DNA from: Pararhizobium mangrovi
Lineage (GTDB): Bacteria > Pseudomonadota > Alphaproteobacteria > Rhizobiales > Rhizobiaceae
Direction: 5' to 3'
Length of the DNA stretch: 64,000 bases
NCBI RefSeq assembly: GCF_006516965.1
Contig: NZ_VHLH01000008.1
Span: 86,961 to 150,960, forward strand
Shown: in pieces, positions 49,919 through 57,947 of the stretch
Position numbering within the stretch: position 1 is the stretch's first letter
How the letters are laid out: each line of letters starts with the position of its first letter
Notes under the pieces: model-generated
The model's database searches: none
Seen by the model: the letters and a program-made list of their open reading frames with translations, nothing else
Told to the model about the DNA's origin: nothing
Made by a program: the position numbers and the translations under genes

Positions 49919-51550
49919 CTATCGGCGGGCCGTCAGCCCGAGGGTGGCGCTCAGTTCGCGGTCGCCCTCGCCATGCTCTGGCCGCGTGACGGCGTAGGCC
50001 GCCTCCGCGTCGATGGCGAGGTCGTGCGTCAGGTACCAGCGCACACCCAGCCCGAGCGAATAGGCATTCTCGTCGGCGACCTCGCTTGCGAGGTAGTTAC
50101 GGCGGAGATAGCCGGCCGAAAGGGTGGCGACGACGTCGTAACGCACCTGCTGCTCGAGCGTGGTCGCGAGCGAATAGGTGATCGGCCCGCTGCGCCCGGC
50201 TGCCGTCGCGTCTTCCAGCCGGGTCGCGAGATCGAGCGAGATGTTCGTGCCGCGATGCGGCGACCAACGCGCGCTGCCGTCGAGCGCCAGACCGTCGAGA
50301 TCGGAAAGCCGATCGTCCTCGAAGCGACGCAGCACGTAGCCCGTGGCCAGTTCGCCGCCGAGCTTCTCCCCGAAATCCGCGTTCACGCCGGCTTCCAGCC
50401 GATAGGTGTTCGACGAGCGCCGATACCCGGCATCGTCGACCCGCTGGTCGTAGCGCTTGCGCTCGTAGGAAGCCTGGAGAAAAGGCGTCAGCACGCCCGA
50501 CGGACGATAGTCGACGCGCGTGTCGATTTCGCCCGAAAGCGCATCCCGATCGTCCTGCGAGAGCGTCGTGCCGTCGGCAAGCTTCACGTCGCCATAGGCC
50601 GTATGGTCGACATGCGCGGCGAGCGTGCCGCGCAGCTTCGCCAATTCGCGCGCGATCTTGGCACCGCCGCCGATGGTCTGGATCGTCGCCTGTCGTTCGG
50701 CATTTTCGACGGCGTTCTCGTCGGTGACCGATTCGCGACGGAAATCGTAATTGGCCGTGAAGTCCGCCGTAGTCGCTTCGGCGAGGTCGAGCGCGAAATC
50801 GGCGTCGATCGAGGCGCTCGGTTCCGTCGCGCCATCGCCGGAAATATTCTTCTGGTAGATCCCCGACCCTTCGACGGTCAGCGTCCGGCGACCCCAGTCG
50901 GCAAGAAGCGTCGCGTCGATCTCGCTCTGCGAATAGATGCGGCTCGTCTTCCGGCCGTCGAGCTTGCGGCTTTCCGCGCCGATCGACTGGGTGATCTCGG
51001 GACGCAGCACGAAGACGCCGCGGCGGATGCCGGGCGCCTGGTCGAGCGGGATGTCCGGCGGCGGCGTACCGCGCGGTGCGATCGAATTTTCAGGTCGGTT
51101 CAGTCGTCCGAGATCGCCGCGATAGTTCGGCGATGCCGTTCCGGAGATGGCGTTTTCGCGGCTCTGGACGGGAGCGGGCTCGGCAGGTGGCTCGCTCGGC
51201 ACCGGCGGTAATGCGACGGCATCCGTCGTCCCGTTGTCCTGATTGGTGTCGAGCGGAGCGGCGTCGTCGCTGAGCAGGCCGCGCAGCGTCCCGTCGTCTT
51301 GCAAGTTCGAGCCCGCGAGCGAAAAGTTGTCTAAACCATTCGTATCAGCCGTGCCGCTCGTATTCCCGACGTCGATCGCGTCCGTGGCGTCGTTCGTGCC
51401 GGAGGTGTCGCTCGTGCCCGCGGTGTCGGCGGCATCCGTCGCCGTTTGCCCGTAGGCGGGGGCGGCAAGGACGAGCATCGTCGCGGCAAGGGACGCAAGA
51501 CGTCTGGGCCGGCGCGGGCGATTGCGCGTATCGGGCTTGGCGGAAAACAT
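49919..51550 (-). CDS. Outer-membrane beta-barrel protein (BBP2-like) with low-complexity N-terminus
   Basis: A 543-residue secreted protein with a signal peptide (residues 16-35). A stretch of about 70 residues rich in Thr, Asp, Ala and Gly (for example DTAGTSDTSGTNDATD) follows. A linker and a C-terminal barrel of about 14 strands (GVFVLRPEITQSIG to LGLTARR) complete it. The barrel resembles the BBP2 outer-membrane family of alphaproteobacteria. Function is unknown. It is convergent with the porin gene, 20 bases apart. Confidence 0.7.
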   Translation of the reverse strand: MFSAKPDTRNRPRRPRRLASLAATMLVLAAPAYGQTATDAADTAGTSDTSGTNDATDAIDVGNTSGTADTNGLDNFSLAGSNLQDDGTLRGLLSDDAAPLDTNQDNGTTDAVALPPVPSEPPAEPAPVQSRENAISGTASPNYRGDLGRLNRPENSIAPRGTPPPDIPLDQAPGIRRGVFVLRPEITQSIGAESRKLDGRKTSRIYSQSEIDATLLADWGRRTLTVEGSGIYQKNISGDGATEPSASIDADFALDLAEATTADFTANYDFRRESVTDENAVENAERQATIQTIGGGAKIARELAKLRGTLAAHVDHTAYGDVKLADGTTLSQDDRDALSGEIDTRVDYRPSGVLTPFLQASYERKRYDQRVDDAGYRRSSNTYRLEAGVNADFGEKLGGELATGYVLRRFEDDRLSDLDGLALDGSARWSPHRGTNISLDLATRLEDATAAGRSGPITYSLATTLEQQVRYDVVATLSAGYLRRNYLASEVADENAYSLGLGVRWYLTHDLAIDAEAAYAVTRPEHGEGDRELSATLGLTARR

Positions 51551-51604
51551 CGGCGTCCGGTGCTTGAAGAGCGATCATGCTTTTCAAACGGTAAAGACGC
51601 AGGG

Positions 51605-52111
51605 TTAAGGCTTCGTTTGCGCCGGCGCGCTCTGCGCATCGTCCGAGGCGCGCTTCGAGCGTTCGACGGTCAGTTCCCGGTCCTTCGCAGCCGTCACCGT
51701 CACCGGCGTGCCGGTGGGCATGTCAGGGCCGGCCACGGTCCAGTAGGTGTCGTCGAGCCGGATGCGACCGCGGCCGTTCTCGATCGCGTCGGTCAGCGTC
51801 GTCGTACGGCCGACGAGGCCGGCGCTGCGGCGATTGAGCTGCGGTTCGTCCGTGTCCTGCTCGCGGCCGGCCATGACCTGCCGCCCGACCAGCGCGGCGA
51901 GGAAGGCGAGGATCGCGAACGCGATGAACTGGATCTGCCACGTCCACCACACGCTGTCCCAATGCAGCAGCGAGACCGCGCCGATGGCGATCGCCGCCGC
52001 GCCGATCCAGACGAAGAAGACACCCGGAACCACGACTTCGGCGATCAGCAGTACGAAACCGAGAACCCACCAGCTCCATGGACCGAGCTGGCGGATCAGC
52101 ATGTCGATCAT
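51605..52111 (-). CDS. NfeD family membrane protein
   Basis: A 168-residue protein with two to three N-terminal membrane segments (WSWWVLGFVLLIAEVVVPGV, then FVWIGAAAIAIGAVSLL and IQFIAFAILAFLAALVG) and a C-terminal OB-fold domain (LVGRTTTLTDAIENGRGRI). NfeD proteins work with SPFH-domain membrane proteins in membrane organisation or quality control. Its ATG directly abuts the stop of the SPFH gene, so the two form an operon. Confidence 0.85.
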   Translation of the reverse strand: MIDMLIRQLGPWSWWVLGFVLLIAEVVVPGVFFVWIGAAAIAIGAVSLLHWDSVWWTWQIQFIAFAILAFLAALVGRQVMAGREQDTDEPQLNRRSAGLVGRTTTLTDAIENGRGRIRLDDTYWTVAGPDMPTGTPVTVTAAKDRELTVERSKRASDDAQSAPAQTKP

Positions 52112-53221
52112 CTAGCTTTTGTCCTTCGGTGCGGCGAACGGTTCGCCACTGCGTCCAGAGGCGCTCCACGGATCGGTCGTTCCGCCCTGGTTCCGGCGGA
52201 CCGCCGGTCCCGTCGATCGGGCGGCGTTCGCCGTGCGCTGCATGCCGTCCTGGCGAGGCGGTTCTTCGTCCTCGTGCGCGGCGTTGCCGGATCCGGAGGT
52301 CCCGAAGACCTCGCGCGCGATCGCGCCGATGCCGCCGAGCGAACCGATCAGCGCGGACGCCTCCATCGGCATCAGCACGATCTTCTGATTCTTCGCCGTG
52401 CCGATCGCCGTCATCGCCTCGGTGTATTTCTGGGCCACGAAATAGTTGATGGCCTGCACGTCGCCGCCGGCGATCGCGTCCGAGACGGCCCGTGTCGCCA
52501 TCGCTTCCGCCTCCGCCTGGCGTTCGCGCGCCTCGGCCTCCCGGAAGGCCGCCTCGCGCTCGCCTTCGGCTTCGAGGATCGCCGACTGCTTGGCGCCTTC
52601 GGCGCGCAGGATCTGCGCGTTGCGGAAACCTTCCGCCTCCAGAACCTGCGCGCGTTTCTCGCGCTCGGCCTTCATCTGCCGTGCCATCGATTCCACGAGG
52701 TCGCGCGGCGGTGCGATGTCCTTGATCTCGATGCGCGTGATCTTGATGCCCCAGGGCCGCGCCGCCTCGTCGACCACGCGCACGAGCTTGTCGTTGATCG
52801 TGTCGCGGTTGGAGAGAAGCTCGTCGAGGTCCATGCCGCCCATGACCGAACGAATGTTCGTCATGGTCAGGTTGACGACGGCGTATTCCAGCCCCTTCAC
52901 CTGATAGGCCGCCTGTGCGGCGTTCAGCACCTGATAGAAGGCGACCGCGTCGGCCGAGACGCTGGCGTTGTCGCGGGTGATGACTTCCTGCGTGGGAACG
53001 TCGAGCACCTGTTCCATCACGTTCAGCCGCGCGCCGAGGCGATCGATGAACGGGGCGATGACGTGAAGGCCGGGTTCCAGCGTCTTGGTATAGCGGCCGA
53101 AGCGCTCGACCGTGTAGGCGAAGCCCTGCGGCACGGTCTTGATGCTGGCCATCAGGATCGCGATGACGAGGACGACGAAGACGACGACCACGACGTCGAA
53201 GCCGGTAAATGGCAGGTTCAT
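52112..53221 (-). CDS. SPFH/Band 7 (stomatin-like, QmcA-type) membrane protein
   Basis: A 369-residue protein with one N-terminal membrane anchor (residues 6-24), an SPFH domain starting KTVPQGFAYTVERFGRY, and a long alanine/glutamate-rich coiled-coil region (KAEREKRAQVLEAEGFRNAQ). Such proteins form ring-like assemblies on the membrane. It is followed without gap by nfeD. The C-terminal 60 residues are Gly/Arg/Pro-rich. Confidence 0.88.
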   Translation of the reverse strand: MNLPFTGFDVVVVVFVVLVIAILMASIKTVPQGFAYTVERFGRYTKTLEPGLHVIAPFIDRLGARLNVMEQVLDVPTQEVITRDNASVSADAVAFYQVLNAAQAAYQVKGLEYAVVNLTMTNIRSVMGGMDLDELLSNRDTINDKLVRVVDEAARPWGIKITRIEIKDIAPPRDLVESMARQMKAEREKRAQVLEAEGFRNAQILRAEGAKQSAILEAEGEREAAFREAEARERQAEAEAMATRAVSDAIAGGDVQAINYFVAQKYTEAMTAIGTAKNQKIVLMPMEASALIGSLGGIGAIAREVFGTSGSGNAAHEDEEPPRQDGMQRTANAARSTGPAVRRNQGGTTDPWSASGRSGEPFAAPKDKS

Positions 53222-53303
53222 GCGTTTCCTCCCGAAGGGCGCGTTCGCAGGGTTCCGTGCATCTGGCCGCGGGTAGCCCGATCCGTGACCGGGATGCCGC
53301 GCG

Positions 53304-54368
53304 TCAGACCCAGCCCCGCAATTCCTGTCGCACGACGCTTTCGATCACCGCCATGCCGGCTTCGCTGTCGTTGAGGCAAGGAATATGCGTGAAATGTTCG
53401 CCACCATTCGCCTCGAAGCTTTCGTGCGCCTGCACGGCGATCTCCTCCAGCGTCTCGAGACAGTCCGACACGAAACCGGGGTTGATGACGGCGATGCGCC
53501 GCACACCTTCCTGCGCGAGCTTCTCGACAGTCTTGTCGGTATAGGGCTGGAGCCACTCCTCCGGCCCGAAGCGCGACTGGAAGGTGATCATCAGCCGCTC
53601 CTCCGGCCATCCGAGACGTTCGCGGACGAGGCGTGCCGTCTTGCAGCACTGGCAGTGGTATGGATCGCCCTTGCGGAAATAGGACTGGGGAATGCCGTGG
53701 AAGGAGGTCAGCACCACCTCCGGCTCCCAGTCCAGCGTGTCCAGATGCCGTTCGATCGAGCCGGCGATCGCTTCGATATAGGCCGGATCGTCGTGATAGG
53801 GCGGGACGGTGCGCAATGCTGGCTGCCAGCGCATGGCAAGCAGTGCCTCGAATGCCTTGTCGTTCACCGTCGCGGTCGTCGGCGCGGAATATTGCGGATA
53901 GAGCGGAAACACGAGAACGCGTTCGCAGCCGGCGTCCTTCAATGCGTTCATGCGCTCGGCGATCGACGGCGTGCCGTAGCGCATCGCCCAGTCGACCTCG
54001 ATCTCCGGATGCGAGGAAAGCGCCTTCGCCAACTGCTCGCTCTGGCTTCGCGTATAGGTGCGCAGGTAGCTTTCGCCCGCCTCGTGGTTCCAGATCGTCT
54101 CGTAGGCCTTGGCGTTCTTCGCCGGGCGGGTGTTCAGGATGATGCCGTGCAGGATCGGGTACCATAGCGCCCGCGGCCATTCGATGACGCGCCGGTCGGA
54201 GAGGAATTCCTGCAGGTAGCGGCGCATCGCCGGCGTATCGAGACTGTCCGGCGTGCCGAGATTGACGAGCAGGACGCCGACTTTGCCGCAAGCGACGCGC
54301 GGATGGTCGGCAGGCGTCGCGTCGGCCGGGGCGGGGCCCGTACGGGAAACGGTGGCGTGCTGGTTCAT
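53304..54368 (-). CDS. hemH: Ferrochelatase
   Basis: A 354-residue enzyme inserting ferrous iron into protoporphyrin IX, the last step of haem synthesis. It has VGVLLVNLGTPDS, VLTSFHGIPQSYFRKGDPYH with the catalytic His, and a CQCCKTARL segment, all in the family order. The ATG at 54368 has GGAG 6 bases upstream; the TTG at 54371 is less likely. It lies 82 bases downstream of the SPFH gene start on the same strand, probably independent. Confidence 0.93.
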   Translation of the reverse strand: MNQHATVSRTGPAPADATPADHPRVACGKVGVLLVNLGTPDSLDTPAMRRYLQEFLSDRRVIEWPRALWYPILHGIILNTRPAKNAKAYETIWNHEAGESYLRTYTRSQSEQLAKALSSHPEIEVDWAMRYGTPSIAERMNALKDAGCERVLVFPLYPQYSAPTTATVNDKAFEALLAMRWQPALRTVPPYHDDPAYIEAIAGSIERHLDTLDWEPEVVLTSFHGIPQSYFRKGDPYHCQCCKTARLVRERLGWPEERLMITFQSRFGPEEWLQPYTDKTVEKLAQEGVRRIAVINPGFVSDCLETLEEIAVQAHESFEANGGEHFTHIPCLNDSEAGMAVIESVVRQELRGWV

Positions 54369-54535
54369 CAAGGGCTCCGGCGGCCGGCGAGGACTTTCGA
54401 ACTCGAAGGCAACATAAGGCCGCCGGGAGCGGATTCAATCATCGAAGGGACCGGCCGGCATCACGATGGTGCCCGGACCGGTATCCGCAAGACCGAGGCT
54501 TTGGCATCCGCCGCGCGGCGGACGCCGATCGAAAC

Positions 54536-54928
54536 TCAGCCGACGCGGCCGAGCGGGGCGTTGGTACGCTCGAGCACGAACTGCGCGCCGCTGTCGGACG
54601 TGCAGTTGAGCTGGTTCGGCGCGACCTGTGCGCAGTTGACGCTGGCGTCCCGGTTGCTGACGCGCGAATGCATGTCGATCTGGACGAGATCGTCGCCCGT
54701 GCGCGAATAGGTGCCCGTCGCCATGACCGTGTTCGTGTCGGTCGTCATCGTGCGGAAGCGGCCGTCACGGAAGGTCGAGACGATCCCGTTGTCATCGACC
54801 CAGCTTCCCTCGACGCCCCGTTCCGCCGCGTAGTCCGGACCGGGCGCCCCGGTATCGGTCATCGACATGCAACCGCTGAGCGCCACGGAAAGGCCCATCA
54901 GACCTGCGAAAACCCCTGCACGATTCAT
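54536..54928 (-). CDS. omp10: Outer-membrane lipoprotein Omp10 family
   Basis: A 130-residue lipoprotein. The lipobox is ALSGC with the acylated Cys20. The mature part has GSWVDDNGIVSTFRDG, TTDTN and ending NCAQVAPNQLNCTS, the pattern I know from Brucella Omp10. The exact role is unclear; it is an envelope component. GGAGAG precedes the ATG at 54928. Confidence 0.82.
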   Translation of the reverse strand: MNRAGVFAGLMGLSVALSGCMSMTDTGAPGPDYAAERGVEGSWVDDNGIVSTFRDGRFRTMTTDTNTVMATGTYSRTGDDLVQIDMHSRVSNRDASVNCAQVAPNQLNCTSDSGAQFVLERTNAPLGRVG

Positions 54929-55048
54929 ATAATCTCTCCGAAAACGGGGCGGAACATCCGTTCAGCCTCGCGGTAACTGTCTCGTTTGGAAGGGCCACGA
55001 ACGAAGTCTTGCCTCCATCGGTCGCGACCCCACCTGAGCGCGAAACCC

Positions 55049-56491
55049 TTAGTGGACGAGAATGTTCCTGAACTGCCAGGGGTCCTCTTCGTCGAGGTCT
55101 TCCTCGAAGAGGTTCGGCCGACCGTCGAGCGGGGTCCACTGCGTATAGTGCCCCTCGACGGGACCGAGATAGGGAAGCTGGATCTCCAGGCAGCGCCGAT
55201 AATCCATCTCGTCCGTCTCGACGATGCCCGCCTCGGGGTTTTCGAGCGCCCAGACCATGCCCGCGAGCACGGCCGAAGTGACCTGAAGGCCGGTCGCGTT
55301 CTGGTAGGGCGCGAGCAGCCGCGTTTCTTCGAGCGAAAGGCGGGAGCCGTACCAGTACGCGTTCTTCTCGTGGCCGTAGAGGAGGATGCCGAGCTCGTCG
55401 ATGCCGTCGACGAGCTCATCCTCGTCGAGCACGTGGAGAACGGGCTGCTGCTCGCCGCCGTTTCCGAACATCTCGTGCAGCGAGAGCACCGCGTCGTTGG
55501 CCGGGTGGTAGGCATAGTGCGACGTCGGCCGATAGGTAACCGAGTCGCCCTCGCGCAGCGTGAAGTAGTCTGCGATCGAAACCGATTCGTTATGGGTCAC
55601 GAGGAAGCCGTACTGCGCGCCTGGCGTCGGGCACCATGTGCGCACCCGCGTGTTGGCGCCGGGCTGCTCCAGGAAGATCGCCGCCTTCGTGCCCGCCTGC
55701 TGCTCCTTCGCGTTGTCGGGCATCCATTTTTCGTGGGTTCCCCAGCCGAGTTCGGCGGGTTGCAACCCCTCGGAAATGAAGCCTTCGGCCGACCAGGTGT
55801 TCCAGAACACGTCGAACGGCTTCGGCTTCTTCGTACGCTGCGTGTCGCGCTCGGCGATGTGCACGCCCTTCACGCCGACGTCGCGCATCAGGCGCGCCCA
55901 GCCCTCGCGGTCGTCCGCTTCCGGCTCCTCGAAGGTGAGATCGATGGTGTGTGCGAGATCGACGAGCGCCTTCTTCACGAACCAGGACACCATGCCGGGG
56001 TTGGCGCCGCAGCAGGAAACGGCGGTCGTGCCGCCGGGGTTCGCGGCCTTTTCCTTGCGCACGGTCTCGCGCAGCGCATAGTTCGTGCGATCGGCGTTGC
56101 CGCGTCCGCGGTCAAAGTAGAAGCCGGTCCAGGGCTCGATGACCGTATCGATGTAGAGAACGCCGAGTTCGCGGCAAAGCGTCATGATGTCGAGGGAGGA
56201 CGTGTCGACCGAAAGGTTCACGCAGAAACCCTGCCCATCGCCTTCGGTGAGAAGCGACGATAGGGTCTCGCGGTAGTTCTCCGGCGTCAGCTTCGTGCCG
56301 ACCACGCGCACGCCGTGCTCGGCGAGAAGGCCCGTCTCGTCCTCGTTCGGATCGATGACGACCATGCGGTTCCTGTCGTATTCGAGGTGCCGCTCGATCA
56401 GCGGCAGGGTGCCGCGACCGATGGAGCCGAAGCCGATCATGACGATCGGGCCGGTGATGGTGCCGTGGACCGGGTGAGACTGGTCGCTCAT
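55049..56491 (-). CDS. hss: Homospermidine synthase
   Basis: An NAD-dependent enzyme of 480 residues that makes sym-homospermidine from putrescine. The Rossmann motif is PIVMIGFGSIGRGTLPL. The family has a conserved SCCGANPGMVSWFVKKA segment, and a NKDY-like active region follows. The ATG at 56491 is preceded by AAGGA at 9 bases; a longer frame starts at 56539. Homospermidine is the main polyamine in many Hyphomicrobiales. It is the last ordinary gene before the AT-rich islet. Confidence 0.93.
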   Translation of the reverse strand: MSDQSHPVHGTITGPIVMIGFGSIGRGTLPLIERHLEYDRNRMVVIDPNEDETGLLAEHGVRVVGTKLTPENYRETLSSLLTEGDGQGFCVNLSVDTSSLDIMTLCRELGVLYIDTVIEPWTGFYFDRGRGNADRTNYALRETVRKEKAANPGGTTAVSCCGANPGMVSWFVKKALVDLAHTIDLTFEEPEADDREGWARLMRDVGVKGVHIAERDTQRTKKPKPFDVFWNTWSAEGFISEGLQPAELGWGTHEKWMPDNAKEQQAGTKAAIFLEQPGANTRVRTWCPTPGAQYGFLVTHNESVSIADYFTLREGDSVTYRPTSHYAYHPANDAVLSLHEMFGNGGEQQPVLHVLDEDELVDGIDELGILLYGHEKNAYWYGSRLSLEETRLLAPYQNATGLQVTSAVLAGMVWALENPEAGIVETDEMDYRRCLEIQLPYLGPVEGHYTQWTPLDGRPNLFEEDLDEEDPWQFRNILVH

Positions 56492-56694
56492 GCTGTCGTT
56501 CCTTCTCAATGAGACGTCCTTATGCGCGTTCTTTACCATCCCCGCCCTAAGGCGCTAACCTTCGACCTCGCATCGGAAAAATTTATTTTTCGAGTTGAAG
56601 GGCTATTCATGCAATCGCAGGATTGCTGACTTGCTCATATGAAACTTGTGCTCATGTGGTAGAGCAGGGGAAGTGGAATAGAAGGGGGTAAGTA

Positions 56695-57546
56695 TTGGTT
56701 GAGATCGGCAATTTAAGCGTTACCGACGAGTATTGTGAGAAGATAGAAGCTACGGTTGACAACCTATCGGAGCGGCTCGGATTAAATCCTGAAAATTTTT
56801 TGATCCAGTTCGGTAACGGTGGCGACCCGAATATTTGGGAAAACGTTCCAAATTATCAGTTAATTTTCGGTCCGTATTGCTTTGTATTCAATGGACAGAA
56901 CCACAAACCTTACTTGGGGAAACTAAATAATGAGAAATCGGCCTATGAAGAAGGGTACTTTCGAGAAGGCCAATTTCTCCCGGAGAATTTGATATCCGAA
57001 AACGAATCAATAAAGAGTTTTTCCATAGATGAATTGATGGATAAAAGCCGTTCTCGGGACGAAAAAGTCAGAAATATCGAAATAAACAGATTCATTGAGT
57101 ATATTAATGAACTAAAATTTTCTACAGATTCATCGAGATATGACGATGTATGTACATCAAACGTCCGTGCAATTGAAAACGCTCGCCGAAAACGTCGAGA
57201 TCGGCGTTTTCGAGCGGATGTTCTTGCGAGAGGAGGAGGGTGCTGTGTCTGCGGTTGCATGGTGCGGCAATGCTTGGAAGCGGCACATATAGTCGCTGTT
57301 TCGTGTGACGGTAGTGATAACGTCAATAACGGTCTCGTTCTATGCGCCAATCATCACAGAATGTTCGACAAGAACCTTTTCAGTATTAGTGCCACTGATT
57401 TTACGATAAAATCCGAAAGCACATCAGGCCTTAGCCTTTTCAAAATGGGGATTACCGAAAAGTCGGCGAGTTTAAATCGGGATGTTTCCTGCAATTTGGC
57501 TAAGAGAAACAAGATCTGGCGAGGACAAGACGCAAAGATTCGGTAA
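56695..57546 (+). CDS. HNH endonuclease domain protein (AT-rich islet)
   Basis: A 283-residue protein, TTG start at 56695 with AAGGGGG upstream. Residues 1-150 are an acidic region with no recognisable family. The C-terminal third holds a McrA-like HNH_2 domain: CCVCGCMVRQCLEAAH, then NNGLVLCANHHRMFD, with the metal cysteines, catalytic His and the HNH asparagine in place. The gene is visibly AT-rich against the GC-rich flanks and uses different codons (many AAT, ATA, TTT). This points to recent acquisition. It is probably a restriction or anti-invader nuclease, or a remnant of a larger element; no partner gene is next to it. Confidence 0.72.
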   Translation: MVEIGNLSVTDEYCEKIEATVDNLSERLGLNPENFLIQFGNGGDPNIWENVPNYQLIFGPYCFVFNGQNHKPYLGKLNNEKSAYEEGYFREGQFLPENLISENESIKSFSIDELMDKSRSRDEKVRNIEINRFIEYINELKFSTDSSRYDDVCTSNVRAIENARRKRRDRRFRADVLARGGGCCVCGCMVRQCLEAAHIVAVSCDGSDNVNNGLVLCANHHRMFDKNLFSISATDFTIKSESTSGLSLFKMGITEKSASLNRDVSCNLAKRNKIWRGQDAKIR

Positions 57547-57947
57547 CACGTAGTGTCGTTAAAACGAGATGCATACGTCAGCGCATTATGTAGAACGAGT
57601 GCCGTGAAGCAGTAATCCCCCTGTCTGGGCCGATGTAACGAGCGCGTGGAAGGCGAGCGAGTGGTTCCGCTTGGCCAATCTGTTCAACGCGTGCAAGGAA
57701 GCCGATCTCGGCAGTACAGTCGTTATGCATGCATGCTAAAAGAACGCTGTCGAACGTGGTGAAGCCGGCTTGCACCTAGACCGATATCGGTCGGCCCCTT
57801 GCTGCAGCCGGCATCGAGCACCGTCAGTACGTCGCGATTGGATCTGCCGTAGTGGTCCGGTTGCACTAGACTCTGATAGGTTCGGAATTACCGGCGATTG
57901 GTCGCCATCAGTTCCATCCTTGTGCGATCAAGACGCCGGCCGACGGA
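57547..57947. other. Degenerate stretch after the HNH gene
   Basis: About 400 bases between the HNH gene and pepF without a good gene. One short open frame on the plus strand (about 57618-57740) reads VTSAWKASEWFRLANLFN with a stop soon after, which looks like a gene fragment. A 65-codon frame on the minus strand (57578-57775) has no family character. The region probably is debris of the acquired segment. Confidence 0.4.
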
